In this document: positions 7,708 through 16,654 of the stretch, piece by piece
Numbering within the stretch: position 1 is the first letter of the stretch
Layout of the letters: every line of letters begins with the position of its first letter
Source: Actinomadura flavalba DSM 45200
GTDB lineage: Bacteria > Actinomycetota > Actinomycetes > Streptosporangiales > Streptosporangiaceae
Reading direction: 5' to 3'
Length of the DNA stretch: 64,000 bases
Assembly (NCBI RefSeq): GCF_000374305.1
Contig: NZ_KB894096.1
Span: forward strand, 310,001 to 374,000
The notes under the pieces: generated by a model
Database searches by the model: none
The model's input: the letters and a program-made list of their open reading frames with translations, nothing else
What the model was told of the DNA's origin: nothing
Position numbers and translations under genes: made by a program

Positions 7708-8256
7708 TCAGGCGTGCGGACGGTTCAGGCCGGGCCTGTGGTCCCCCGACGGTTCCGCGTCCGGGGTGTCGGCGCGGGGGGCGTCGTCGTGGACGACCTC
7801 TCCCTGGACGATCGGGCCGTCCGGGCCCTGGGGGGTGCGGCCCGGGGGTGGGGTGAAGCCGGGTGGGAAGACGGCCACGCGGGGGCGGGATGCGGCGCGG
7901 CGGGCCGCCCAGCGTCCGGCGGCGCGGCGCAGCGGCGGGCGGGTCACCGGCAGGACCAGGGCCAGGCCCAGTACGTCGGTGACGAACCCCGGCAGCATCA
8001 GCAGCATGCCGCCGGCCATCACCAGCGCGGAGTCACCGACGTCGCGGCTCGGCAGGGCGCCGGTGCGGGCGGTCTCCTGAAGGGCGCGCCAGGCGCGGCG
8101 GCCCTCCCGGCGGACGATCAGGCCGCCCAGCACGGCGAACCCCGCCAGCAGCGCCAGCGTCGGCCAGCCGCCCAGCAGCGACACCGCCTGGACGAGCAGC
8201 AGGATCTCCACCAGCGGCAGCAGCAGGATCGACACGATCAGCAGTCGCGACAGCAT
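7708..8256 (-). CDS. fxsA: FxsA family membrane protein
   Basis: 182 residues. Three or four hydrophobic segments occupy the first 115 (LLIVSILLLPLVEILLL; LALLAGFAVLGGLIV; ALVMAGGMLLMLPGFVTDVLGL) with the family signature MLPGFVTDVLGLALVLP, followed by a Pro/Asp-rich cytosolic tail. FxsA overexpression eases F-plasmid exclusion of phage T7 in E. coli; its normal role is unknown. The ATG at 8256 gives a membrane helix directly at the N-terminus. It stands alone between rbpA and ppm. Confidence 0.88.
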   Translation of the reverse strand: MLSRLLIVSILLLPLVEILLLVQAVSLLGGWPTLALLAGFAVLGGLIVRREGRRAWRALQETARTGALPSRDVGDSALVMAGGMLLMLPGFVTDVLGLALVLPVTRPPLRRAAGRWAARRAASRPRVAVFPPGFTPPPGRTPQGPDGPIVQGEVVHDDAPRADTPDAEPSGDHRPGLNRPHA

Positions 8257-8385
8257 GACTCCGGTCTTCACGTCGGAAAAAGCGAGCCTCTCCCCCGGTA
8301 CAACGCCGCACGGCCGCCGAACGTTTCCCGCCCGCCGCACAACGTTCCCCGTCCGCCTCGACCCGCCCGACCCCGCCGGGGGACG

Positions 8386-9159
8386 TCAGCGCCGCCCGCG
8401 CAGCCGCGCCACGCGCGCCGCCACACCCCACTGCGTGACCCGCAGCGCGGCCTCGGCGATGACGTCGCGGCTCATCTTGCTCTCGCCGTACTCGCGGTCG
8501 GCGAACGTGATCGGCACCTCCACGACCCGCAGCCCCTGCCGCACCGCGCGCAGCGCCAGGTCGATCTGGAAGCAGTAACCGCGCGACTCCACGCCCTCCA
8601 GGTCGATCTTGGCCAGGGTGGCGGCGCGGAACGCGCGGAACCCGCCGGTGGCGTCCGACAGCGGCACGCCCAGCATCAGCTTGGCGTAGGTGTTGGCGCC
8701 GCGCGACAGGACCTCGCGCGAGCGCGGCCAGTTCTCCACCTTGCCGCCGCGCACCCAGCGGGCGCCGATGACCAGGTCGGCGTCGGCCAGGGCGGCCAGC
8801 AGGCGCGGCAGTTCCTCGGGCCGGTGCGAGCCGTCGGCGTCCATCTCGACCATGACGTCGTAGCCGCGCTCGGCCGCCCAGCCGAACCCGGCGATGTAGG
8901 CGGCGCCCAGCCCGTTCTTGGCGGTGCGGTGCAGGACGTGGACGTGGTCGTCGGCGGCGGCGATCCGGTCGGCGATGTCGCCGGTGCCGTCGGGGCTGGA
9001 GTCGTCCACGACCAGCACCGAGGCCGCCGGCACGGAGGCGCGTACCCGGCCGACGATGGACTCGATGTTCTCCGCCTCGTCATAGGTCGGAATGATCACG
9101 ACGATCCGGCCGAGCCCGGCCGGGTCGACGACCGCGTCACCCGCGGCTGTGCTGTCCAT
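8386..9159 (-). CDS. ppm: Polyprenol-phosphate mannosyltransferase (GT2)
   Basis: 257 residues, without membrane helices. The GT2 signatures are VVIIPTYDEAENI, VVDDSSPDGT, the DxD-type MVEMDADGSH and the acceptor-side QIDLALRA region. It transfers mannose from GDP-Man to polyprenol phosphate, the donor for lipoglycan synthesis and protein O-mannosylation in actinomycetes. Its start shares a base with the lnt stop (TGATG), so it is translationally coupled. In mycobacteria the two activities are fused in Ppm1; here they are separate. Confidence 0.9.
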   Translation of the reverse strand: MDSTAAGDAVVDPAGLGRIVVIIPTYDEAENIESIVGRVRASVPAASVLVVDDSSPDGTGDIADRIAAADDHVHVLHRTAKNGLGAAYIAGFGWAAERGYDVMVEMDADGSHRPEELPRLLAALADADLVIGARWVRGGKVENWPRSREVLSRGANTYAKLMLGVPLSDATGGFRAFRAATLAKIDLEGVESRGYCFQIDLALRAVRQGLRVVEVPITFADREYGESKMSRDVIAEAALRVTQWGVAARVARLRGRR

Positions 9160-10892
9160 CAGTGTCCGTTCCCCTCGTTCCCCATCGTGTGCACCCTGCG
9201 GCGGCGCAGGCCCGCCGCGCCGACGACCGCACCGACGCCCAGCAGGGTCAGCGCCCATTCGGGCGCCGCGCCCACGCGTCCGGCGACGGTGCGATCGGTA
9301 CGGGCCGGAACCGCCGCGACCTGTAGATCGGGTGTGAACTCCGCCGATCGTGACAGCACCCGGCCGTCGGGGGCAACGACGGCGCTGATGCCGCTCGTCG
9401 CCGCCACCAAGATCGTACGGCCGTGCTCGACGGCGCGTAGCCGCGACATCGCGATCTGCTGCGGCGGCAGGCTGGTGCGGCCGTAGGTGGCGTTGTTGGT
9501 CTGGACGACGAGCAGTTCGCCGCCCGCCACGTCGCGGACCTCGCGGTCATAGGCGACCTCGAAGCAGATGACGTCGCCGATCGTCACCGGGCCCAGCCGC
9601 ATCACCCCCGAGCGGGTGCCGCGCGCGAAGTCGCGCGGGATGCGCTCGAAGCGGGTGATGAGCTCGGTGAGCAGCGGCCGGAACGGCAGGTACTCGCCGA
9701 ACGGGACGGGATGGCGCTTGACGTAGTAGTCGCCGGGGCCGGTGACGGGGTCCCACACGATGCCGCGGTTCTCCACCTGGGTGCCGTCGGCGCTGTCGAC
9801 CAGCGCGCCGACCAGGACCGGGACGCCGACGTCCTTCACGGCGGCGTCGATGGCGGTGTAGGCGTCGGGTTCGGCGTAGGGGTCCAGGTCGCTGGCGTTC
9901 TCGGGCCACACGACCAGTTCGGGGCGGGCCACCCGCCCCGCGCGCACCTGCGCGGCCAGCGCGTGCGTCTGCCGGACGTGGTTGTCGAGGACGGCCTTGC
10001 GCTGCCCGAGGAAGTCCAGGCCGAGGCGCGGCACGTTGCCCTGCACGACGGCGACGGTCACCGCGCGCCCGGCGGTGGGCGTGGGCACGAGCTGCGCCCC
10101 GGCGCCCAGGACCGCGATCACGCCCAGCGCGGCGGCGGCGCCGGTCACGCCGCGCCGCCGCGTGCCCTCCCGGCGGGCGCGGACGGCGCAGACGGCCGCG
10201 GCGGCCAGCAGGGTGCCCGTCAGGGCCGTCACGAAGGTCACCAGGGGGGCGCCGCCGAGCGCGGCGTAGGGGGTGAGGAGGGTGGCGGTCTGGCTGAAGG
10301 CCAGGCGGGCCCAGGGGAAGCCGCCGAACGGGACGCTGCCGCGCGCCAGCTCCTGCGCGACCCACAGCGCGGCGATCCACACCGGCCAGCCGCGCAGCCG
10401 CGACACCGCCGCCATCGCGGCGGCCATCGGGACGAAGTACAGGGCCTGGACGAGCGAGAGCAGCACCCACGCGTCCGGGCCGATCTTGACGATGCCGGTC
10501 AGGACGGGCAGGAAGAACGCGGCCCCGGCCAGGAACCCCAGCCAGGCGCCCGCACGGGCGGGCATGCCGCGCAGCGCCAGCGTCAGCGCCGCGACCCCGG
10601 CGGGCGCCAGGACGATCAGGTCGAGCGGGGGGAAAGCCGTCCACAGCAGCAGCCCGGCGGCCACAGCGACCAGGGGACGGACGCGCCCCGCCCGGCGCAC
10701 ACCGCGCCACCGCACCCGGCGCGGCGCGGCGGCCGCGCCGTCGGGCGAGTCCACGCCGGTGCGCGTGCTCGTCTCGGCGCGTGAGTCCGTACCGGTACGT
10801 GCGCTCGTGTCCACGCGTGCGCCGGAGGCGGGGTCGGGAGCGTCGGGCTCGTCCGCGCCCGATGATCGGCCCACACGGGTGTCGTGTGCCAC
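9159..10892 (-). CDS. lnt: Apolipoprotein N-acyltransferase
   Basis: 577 residues. A polar extension of about 65 residues precedes some six membrane helices (about 70-270) and a nitrilase-type domain with the catalytic Glu in VVWPENASD, a Lys in the KRHPVPFGEYLPFRP loop and the nucleophile Cys in IGDVICFEVAYD. A further helix ends the protein. It adds the third acyl chain to lipoprotein cysteines at the outer membrane face of the plasma membrane. GTG start with AAGGAG upstream. The long Asp/Thr/Arg-rich head is unusual for Lnt and probably disordered. Confidence 0.93.
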   Translation of the reverse strand: MAHDTRVGRSSGADEPDAPDPASGARVDTSARTGTDSRAETSTRTGVDSPDGAAAAPRRVRWRGVRRAGRVRPLVAVAAGLLLWTAFPPLDLIVLAPAGVAALTLALRGMPARAGAWLGFLAGAAFFLPVLTGIVKIGPDAWVLLSLVQALYFVPMAAAMAAVSRLRGWPVWIAALWVAQELARGSVPFGGFPWARLAFSQTATLLTPYAALGGAPLVTFVTALTGTLLAAAAVCAVRARREGTRRRGVTGAAAALGVIAVLGAGAQLVPTPTAGRAVTVAVVQGNVPRLGLDFLGQRKAVLDNHVRQTHALAAQVRAGRVARPELVVWPENASDLDPYAEPDAYTAIDAAVKDVGVPVLVGALVDSADGTQVENRGIVWDPVTGPGDYYVKRHPVPFGEYLPFRPLLTELITRFERIPRDFARGTRSGVMRLGPVTIGDVICFEVAYDREVRDVAGGELLVVQTNNATYGRTSLPPQQIAMSRLRAVEHGRTILVAATSGISAVVAPDGRVLSRSAEFTPDLQVAAVPARTDRTVAGRVGAAPEWALTLLGVGAVVGAAGLRRRRVHTMGNEGNGH

Positions 10893-11317
10893 GTCTGCTC
10901 CTTACCCGGGAATCGTGCTGGCAGGAACGCTACCGGGTCACACGGACATCCCGGACGGGGCGGCGGAGCGGGGGCGCGGAAGAGGGCCCGGGACACCCCT
11001 CGGGCCGAAGCCGCCCCACAGGCGGTGAGAACGGTCTCCGTTTTCTACTGGATGTCCGGGCCCCTCCCGGGTCCAACCCCCGCGCGATCGGGCGGCTCCA
11101 CCCGGGCGAGCGGCCCGGGGCCCCGCACCTGGTTCGGCGGGCGCGCCGGAGCGCGGGCCCGGTGGCACGGGGCGGACAGCGTCGCGGGCGGCCGATCGGT
11201 GAGTCCGCGCTGGACCCGAGCAAAACTATCCGGTTCCCCCGCCTTGTCAACCTCCCCGTGCCCTGCGTCGACCCCCCGTCGCCGCAGGTCACCGCAGGCG
11301 CGGCGGGGGCGCCGAAA
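10893..11317. other. Intergenic region between kal and lnt, no gene seen
   Basis: 425 bp containing the lnt ribosome site and GC-rich inverted repeats, for example around 10985-11010 and 11090-11140. No frame has a plausible start and recognisable content. It presumably holds the lnt promoter and the kal operon terminator. Confidence 0.5.
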
Positions 11318-11713
11318 TCAGTCCGCGGCGGCGGGCACGACGACCGTTCCGGTCGCGGTCACCACCGTGATCGGCTCGGGCAGCGTCTCGGCGGCCGACT
11401 CGCGCAGGTCCGACCGTCCCCGGCACACCACGCGAGCCTCCAGCGCCAGGGTGCGGCTGCGGCGCCCGACGCGGGTGACGACGGCGGTGGCCTCCAGCAC
11501 GTCGCCCGCCCGGACCGGGGCCAGGAACCGCACGTCGGCGTAGCCGGCGAACAGGCCCTCGTCGCCGTCGGCGCGGATGCAGACCTCGGTGGCCACGTCG
11601 CCGAACAGGCCGAGCACGTAGGCGCCGTCGACCAGGTCCCCGGCGTAGTGGGCGTGGGCGTAGGGGACGTAGCGGCGGTGGGTGACGCTCAGTCCCTCGT
11701 GGGCGCCGGTCAC
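11318..11713 (-). CDS. kal: 3-aminobutyryl-CoA ammonia-lyase (Kal-like hotdog protein)
   Basis: 131 residues, single hotdog fold. The block HYAGDLVDGAYVLGLFGD with ATEVCIRADGDEGLF and RFLAPVRAGD matches clostridial Kal, which removes ammonia from L-3-aminobutyryl-CoA to give crotonyl-CoA in lysine degradation. It is the last gene of the operon and overlaps kamE by ATGA, so context and sequence agree. A generic thioesterase is the alternative, made unlikely by the two aminomutase genes upstream. Confidence 0.85.
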   Translation of the reverse strand: MTGAHEGLSVTHRRYVPYAHAHYAGDLVDGAYVLGLFGDVATEVCIRADGDEGLFAGYADVRFLAPVRAGDVLEATAVVTRVGRRSRTLALEARVVCRGRSDLRESAAETLPEPITVVTATGTVVVPAAAD

Positions 11714-12555
11714 GGCGTCTCCTCGGTGTCGGCGGCGCCGGGGTCGGCGTCGGGCAGCAGGGCGTGCACCAGGTAGGAGGCGACCTCGGCGGGGCCGGTG
11801 CCCTTGCCGAAGATGGCGTCCACGCCCAGGTCGGCGGCGGTGACCCCGTCGAAGCGGGGGCCGCCCGCGACCAGCAGCGGGCGGCCCATCCCGGCGGCGA
11901 CGGCCGTCGGGTAGGCGGTGTGGAACGCGGCGGAGAGCCGCTTGACGTTGTGCAGGTGCGCGTTGCGCTGGGTGACGACCTGGGAGATCAGCACGGCGTC
12001 GGCGTTCTCGGCGCGGGCGCGGGCGAGCAGGTCGTCGACCTCGACCTGGGCGCCCAGGTTCACCACGCGCAGCTCCCGGTAGTACTCCAGGCCCTTCTCC
12101 CCCGCGTGTCCCTTGACGTTGAGGATCGCGTCGATGCCGACGGTGTGGGCGTCGGTGCCGATGCAGGCGCCGACGACGACCAGGCGGCGGCCCAGCGCGG
12201 CGCGGACGGCGCGGTTCACCTGCCCGGCCGACAGCAGCGGGTAGGCGCGGCCGGGCGGGGCGGGGATGGCGGCGTAGTCGATGAGGTGGCGGGTGCGTCC
12301 GTAGACGATGAAGAACGTGAAGTCGGGGCCCATCGCCTTGGCGTGCACGACGCCGGCCGGTTCCAGCCCCATGCGGGCGGCGAGCTGGAGCGCGGCGGCG
12401 TCGGCGCGGGGACCGGCCGGGACCGGCAGCGTGAACGACATCTGGATCAGGCCGTCGCCGGTGGTGTCGCCGTAGGGGCGCAGCACCTGGCGGGTGTCGG
12501 CGGGCTGGGCGGGCGCCGCGCCGGTCACGACGGGGCCCGTGGGCGTCTCGGTCAT
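11710..12555 (-). CDS. kamE: Lysine 5,6-aminomutase beta subunit (B12-binding)
   Basis: 281 residues. The cobalamin-binding Rossmann domain shows the base-off motif TDAHTVGIDAI (DxHxxG) and the later LLVAGGPRF; the N-terminal part contains the dimerisation region with VHAKAMGPDF. With KamD it forms the adenosylcobalamin- and PLP-dependent enzyme that moves the terminal amino group of (beta-)lysine to the neighbouring carbon. A strong AGGAGG precedes the ATG, which overlaps the kamD stop by ATGA. Confidence 0.93.
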   Translation of the reverse strand: MTETPTGPVVTGAAPAQPADTRQVLRPYGDTTGDGLIQMSFTLPVPAGPRADAAALQLAARMGLEPAGVVHAKAMGPDFTFFIVYGRTRHLIDYAAIPAPPGRAYPLLSAGQVNRAVRAALGRRLVVVGACIGTDAHTVGIDAILNVKGHAGEKGLEYYRELRVVNLGAQVEVDDLLARARAENADAVLISQVVTQRNAHLHNVKRLSAAFHTAYPTAVAAGMGRPLLVAGGPRFDGVTAADLGVDAIFGKGTGPAEVASYLVHALLPDADPGAADTEETP

Positions 12556-14144
12556 GCGGGGACCTCCTGGTGTCCGGCGTGGGCGGCGTGCGGGTCCTGG
12601 GCGTCCAGGAGTTCGGCGGCGGGGTTGCGGTAGCCGTCGGCGCGGGCGATGACGCCCTCGCCGCCGCGTCCGCCGTCGGGCGGGCGGCGGGTGACGCCGA
12701 AGGTGCCCTGCGCGATGGCGGTGAGCAGGCCGTCGTCGGCGACGCGTTCCAGCAGTTCCACCGACTCGGCCAGCACGCGCTCGGCGCGGCGGGCCACGAA
12801 CCCGCCGGGGCGCGGGACGAAGTCCTCGGCCAGGTCGCCGCAGGCGTCGCGGACGTAGCGGACGTTCTCCAGCGCCAGGTCGCGGTCCGACAGCCACGGG
12901 GTGTGGATGCCCTCGGTCATCATGCCGACGAGCAGGATCGACTGGCCGGTCAGGACGCCGGCCAGGTTGAAGAACGCGTCCAGCAGGTATCCGGCGAAGA
13001 TGTTGCCGGTCATGTGCCGGGTCGGCGGCATGTACTTCAGCGGCGCCGCCGGGAACAGCTCGCGGGCGAGCTGGGCGTGCGCCAGCTCCAGCCGGAACGA
13101 GCCGGGGATCTTGGGGTCGATCTCGAAGGCGTGGCCGAGGCCGAGCTGGTCGTCGCGCAGCCCGGCCTCGTGGCCGAACCGCTCGTTGAGGAGCTGGCTG
13201 ACGGTGACGGTGTGGGCGGCGTCCACGGCGTCGGCGGTGGTGAGGTAGTTGTCCTCGCCGGTGTTGATGACGATCCCGGCGCGGGCGTGGATCTGGCGGG
13301 AGAACCGCTGGTCGATGAAGGTGCGGCGCGGGTTGATGTCGCGGAAGATGATCCCGTACATGCAGTCGTTGAGCATCATGTCCAGGCGCTCCTGCCCGGC
13401 CAGCACGGCGATCTCGGGCATGCACAGGCCCGAGGCGTAGTTCGTCAGGCGCACGTAGCGGCCCGTCTCGGCGGCGACCTGGTCCAGCGCGGCGCGCATC
13501 AGGCGGAAGTTCTCGCGGGTGGCGTAGGTGCCGGCGTAGCCCTCGCGGGTGGCGCCCTCGGGGACGTAGTCCAGGAGCGACTGGCCGGTGGAGCGGATGA
13601 CGGCGATGACGTCGGCGCCCGCGCGGGCGGCGGCCTGGGCCTGCGGGACGTCCTCGTGGATGTCGCCGGTGGCGACGATGAGGTAGAGCAGCGGGCCGGG
13701 CGGGTCGCCCAGCGTGCGCAGCAGGCGGGTGCGTTCGGCGCGGCGGGCGTCGATGCCGGCCAGCCCGGCGGACGCGGCGCGGGTGGCGGCGGTCCCGGCG
13801 GTGTCGGCGTCGGGGCCGGCGGGGAGGCGGAAGCGGACGCGGCCGGCGGCGGTGGCGCGGGCCAGCGCGGGCAGGTCGCGGTGGTCGCGCAGCGCGTCCC
13901 AGACGGGCAGGGCGACGCCGTGCTCCAGGCCGACCTGGTCGGCGACGGCGTCGGTGAGGTGGTTGACCCAGGGGCGGCCGTCGGCGTCGGCGCCGGTCAG
14001 CCCGGCCAGGCGCAGCAGGGCGCGTTCGACCGACACGGTGGTGTGGGTGCGGGCCATCGCGATGACGGGTTCGGCGGCGCGGGCGGCCAGGGCGCGGGCG
14101 CGGCGGACCAGGTCGGGGTCCAGGGCGAGTTTTCCGTCCGGCAC
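12552..14144 (-). CDS. kamD: Lysine 5,6-aminomutase alpha subunit
   Basis: 530 residues. The PLP- and B12-contacting TIM barrel is well conserved: the IVATGDIHEDVPQA, VIAVIRSTGQSLLDYVPEG, YASGLCMPEIA and NTGEDNYLTTADAVDAAHTV blocks, then PPTRHMTGNIFAGYL. It pairs with KamE. GTG start with GAGGGGA upstream. It is the first gene of the kamD-kamE-kal operon. The 225-bp region upstream is AT-richer than its surroundings and carries small palindromes, so the operon probably starts there. Confidence 0.93.
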   Translation of the reverse strand: MPDGKLALDPDLVRRARALAARAAEPVIAMARTHTTVSVERALLRLAGLTGADADGRPWVNHLTDAVADQVGLEHGVALPVWDALRDHRDLPALARATAAGRVRFRLPAGPDADTAGTAATRAASAGLAGIDARRAERTRLLRTLGDPPGPLLYLIVATGDIHEDVPQAQAAARAGADVIAVIRSTGQSLLDYVPEGATREGYAGTYATRENFRLMRAALDQVAAETGRYVRLTNYASGLCMPEIAVLAGQERLDMMLNDCMYGIIFRDINPRRTFIDQRFSRQIHARAGIVINTGEDNYLTTADAVDAAHTVTVSQLLNERFGHEAGLRDDQLGLGHAFEIDPKIPGSFRLELAHAQLARELFPAAPLKYMPPTRHMTGNIFAGYLLDAFFNLAGVLTGQSILLVGMMTEGIHTPWLSDRDLALENVRYVRDACGDLAEDFVPRPGGFVARRAERVLAESVELLERVADDGLLTAIAQGTFGVTRRPPDGGRGGEGVIARADGYRNPAAELLDAQDPHAAHAGHQEVPA

Positions 14145-14257
14145 GGTCGGGGTCCCCTCTCGACGTTGCGCGACGGTACCGGCGATCGTCCCCGGTGACG
14201 CGTCCAGTACAGAAGATCCTCCGGCATGAGACCCGAATCACGCAAGAACCTGCTTGA

Positions 14258-14300
14258 TTCGGCGAGAACCGAAAAAGCTGCACACTGCGACTCTCGGTTA
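14258..14300. promoter_or_regulatory. Candidate regulatory region of the kamDE-kal operon
   Basis: TTCGG-CGAGAA-CCGAA (14258-14273) is a short palindrome, followed by CGAAAA ... GACTCTCGGTT. A similar pair, CGAAAA ... GACTCTGGTT, occurs between kdd and kamA at 21352-21378. This may be a shared regulator site for the two lysine operons. Confidence 0.35.
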
Positions 14301-14369
14301 TCTATAGTGACGTTCAGTGTCCAGTAGCGTTCCGGTCCCCCCGGCGCCCAGTCACCGGAAAGAAGGGTC

Positions 14370-15137
14370 ATGCCCGTCTATCTGCTCGCCTCGGCGTGCG
14401 CCGTCGCGGTGGTGTTCATCGCGAGCCGCGTCGCACGGCGATTCCGGCTCGGCAGCGAGGACGCCGAGACCGACGGACCCACCAACTCCCACACCGGCGC
14501 CATGCTCTCGGCGCTGTTCCTGGTCGCGTTCGCCATCGCGATCGTCGTCCCCTGGACGTCCGCCGACGCCGCCCGCCTCAACACCCACACCGAAGGGCAG
14601 GCCGTCGTCGAGGCCGCCTGGGCCGCGGCGCGGCTGCCCGCCCCCGACGGCGCCCGCGTCCAGAACGAGCTGACCGGCTACGCCCGCCTCGTGCGCGACC
14701 GGGAATGGCCCCGGATGCGCGAAGGCCGCATGGACCCGGCCGCCGCGTCCGCCCTCGACGCGATCCGCCGCGGCGTCATCGCCGTGCGCGCCGAGGAGGA
14801 CGAGGAGAAGGACGCCCGCAACGCCGTCCTGGACCAGCTCAGCGCCATCTCCTCCGCCCGCCAGCAGCGCTCCATGGACGCCGCGATCTCCCCGCCCGCC
14901 GGGCTGCTGTTCATCACCGTCGTCACCGGGCTGGTCGTGCTGTTCCTGCCGTTCCTGTCCGGCGCGCGGCCCCAGCGCTGGACGCTCGTCCCGCTGGGCA
15001 TCATGGCCGCCATGCTCGGCGTCGGCATCTGGCTCGCCGTCGACATCTCCCACGTCTTCGACGGCGCCCTCGCCGTCCCGCCCGACGCCTTCGCCGCCGC
15101 CCTCACCGACCTCGGCCGCATCACCGCGGGCGGCTGA
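14370..15137 (+). CDS. DUF4239 (bestrophin-like) membrane protein
   Basis: 255 residues with four membrane segments: two N-terminal (about 3-20 and 45-65) and two C-terminal (about 180-200 and 210-230), separated by a charged helical domain of about 110 residues. This is the layout of DUF4239 proteins, described as bestrophin-like and possibly ion channels. AAGAAGG serves as ribosome site. Nothing ties it to the divergent kam operon. Confidence 0.8.
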   Translation: MPVYLLASACAVAVVFIASRVARRFRLGSEDAETDGPTNSHTGAMLSALFLVAFAIAIVVPWTSADAARLNTHTEGQAVVEAAWAAARLPAPDGARVQNELTGYARLVRDREWPRMREGRMDPAAASALDAIRRGVIAVRAEEDEEKDARNAVLDQLSAISSARQQRSMDAAISPPAGLLFITVVTGLVVLFLPFLSGARPQRWTLVPLGIMAAMLGVGIWLAVDISHVFDGALAVPPDAFAAALTDLGRITAGG

Positions 15138-15140
15138 CCC

Positions 15141-16079
15141 ATGCCCACCCCCCACCCACCCCACCACGACGCCCCCCGTCCGTCACCACACGACCACACC
15201 GCACGTCCGGCCCCCGCGCCGGAGCGACGACGGACGCGTCCAGCACGTGCGCGCCGCTTCGGGCAGCGACGCGGCCACGACCGAATCCCCGAGGCGCCGC
15301 CCACCCGCGAGCCACGCCACGGCGCCGAGACCGCCGACGCGAGAGGTCGGGCTGAAGCCGCCGACGCAGAACACGGCACTGAGGCCGCGGACATGGGAGG
15401 CGGCGATGAGGCTGCGGGCGCGGGACGCGGGTGGTGGTTCGTCGGTTTGCGCGGGCGGGGCGTCGTGCCGCGCGCGCTCGTCGTGGGCGGCGTGCTCGGC
15501 GGCGTGACGTTCATGCCCGTCATGCCGGCGGCGTCGGCGGCGCCCTCGCCGCCCGCGCCGGGCATCGTGATCTGTGTGGACGGGGTGCACGGCGGCGTGC
15601 ACGTCGGGGTCGGCGGGAACGTCCAGGTCACCGTCGGGCGGCCGCGGTGCCACCGGCCACCGCCCAAACCCGTGCCGCCGCCCCCGCCCAAGCCCCCGCC
15701 TCCCCCGCCGCCTCCGGAGCCGCCGCCTCCGCCACCGGAACCGCCCGCGCCGCCTCCACCGGCACCGCCAGCGCCGGGACCGGAGCCCGAGCCGCCCGCG
15801 CCGCCGCCGGTCGCTGATCCGGCGCCGCCGCGTCCGGTGCAGCGACCGCGACCTGCGGCACCGCCCGCGGCCGAGCCGCCCGCCGTGCAGCCACCACGGC
15901 AGGCGCCGCCGCGAGCGCGCCCGACGCGTCCCGCTCCCCGGGCCACACCGGCTCCCCACCGCCGGACGGCCAAGGCGGCCGCCCCGGTCCCGCGACGCGA
16001 TCCGCTGCGCTCGCCCCTCGTGATCGTGGTCCTGGCCGCGGTCATCGGGGCGGGCACCGCGATCGCGTTCGCCCGCTGA
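15141..16079 (+). CDS. Proline-rich membrane protein
   Basis: 312 residues, unrecognised. Residues 1-105 are a His/Arg/Glu-rich polar head; a hydrophobic stretch follows near 112-140 (ALVVGGVLGGVTFMPVM); two cysteines flank a Gly/Val segment (VICVDGVHGG to RPRCHR); then about 115 residues of Pro/Glu repeats and a C-terminal helix (SPLVIVVLAAVIGAGTAIAF). The Pro-rich region may span the cell wall. The ATG four bases after the DUF4239 stop is only one option; starts nearer the first hydrophobic segment are possible. Function unknown. Confidence 0.6.
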   Translation: MPTPHPPHHDAPRPSPHDHTARPAPAPERRRTRPARARRFGQRRGHDRIPEAPPTREPRHGAETADARGRAEAADAEHGTEAADMGGGDEAAGAGRGWWFVGLRGRGVVPRALVVGGVLGGVTFMPVMPAASAAPSPPAPGIVICVDGVHGGVHVGVGGNVQVTVGRPRCHRPPPKPVPPPPPKPPPPPPPPEPPPPPPEPPAPPPPAPPAPGPEPEPPAPPPVADPAPPRPVQRPRPAAPPAAEPPAVQPPRQAPPRARPTRPAPRATPAPHRRTAKAAAPVPRRDPLRSPLVIVVLAAVIGAGTAIAFAR

Positions 16080-16081
16080 AC

Positions 16082-16134
16082 GCTGGGCGGGACGGGCACC
16101 TCCCCCTCGTCCGTCCCGCCCAGCCCCCGACCAC
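16082..16134 (+). terminator. Terminator-like hairpin
   Basis: 14-bp perfect stem GCTGGGCGGGACGG / CCGTCCCGCCCAGC with a 25-nt loop, starting 2 bp after the proline-rich gene. A near-copy lies at 16454-16501. Confidence 0.75.
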
Positions 16135-16156
16135 ACCCGTCCGCCGGAGGAACCTC

Positions 16157-16243
16157 GTGCCGCAGCAGACCACTGTGCAACCCGGCCCCGCCCAGGGGCC
16201 GGGCGCGACCGTCGTCCCTCACCCCACCTCCGGAGCCGCCTGA
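16157..16243 (+). CDS. Possible 28-residue peptide
   Basis: A GTG preceded by CGGAGGAA opens a frame of 28 codons ending in TGA: a Gln/Thr/Pro-rich peptide beginning VPQQTTVQPG. It lies between two related hairpins. The only support is the ribosome site; no homology is recognised, and it could be a relic of a longer gene. Confidence 0.25.
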   Translation: MPQQTTVQPGPAQGPGATVVPHPTSGAA

Positions 16244-16453
16244 CACCAGTACGCCCGCCGGACCACGGGCCGGGACCACCCCGCCCCGCTCCGGCCGGTC
16301 ACCCCCGGCACCACCGGCACCACCGGACACGCCGCCGACCCGGCGGCCCCAGAACGCTGAGCGCGACGAGCAACCCCCTCGCCCGTCCGCTCAGCCCGAC
16401 CGAGGCACCGTGCCCGGTCGAGAAGGCGGGCGGCTCCCCACGGCCACCCGCCC

Positions 16454-16501
16454 GGCGCTGGGCGGGACGGGTACCTCCCCTCCCCCGACCCGCCCAGCGC
16501 C
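16454..16501. repeat. Second copy of the terminator-like hairpin
   Basis: 13-bp stem GGCGCTGGGCGGG / CCCGCCCAGCGCC. The left arm and the ACGGG(C/T)ACCTCCCC loop segment match the hairpin at 16082, suggesting a local duplication. It does not follow a gene. Confidence 0.6.
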
Positions 16502-16654
16502 ACCCCCACCACCCACACACGTCACAACCACGCGAAACCCGGCCCCTTCGCCCAAAGCCCCAAGGCCCACAACCCCCGCGCCCACTATTCACCGACCACA
16601 CCGACCCGAACCCGCCACCGACCCCGATCCACACACCCCACGCCACACGCGCCC

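Noticed and set aside
11710..14283. A single long reading frame spanning kamE and the antisense frame of kamD
   Set aside because: Only the part after 12555 matches KamE; the rest is an out-of-frame, Arg/Pro-rich shadow of kamD.
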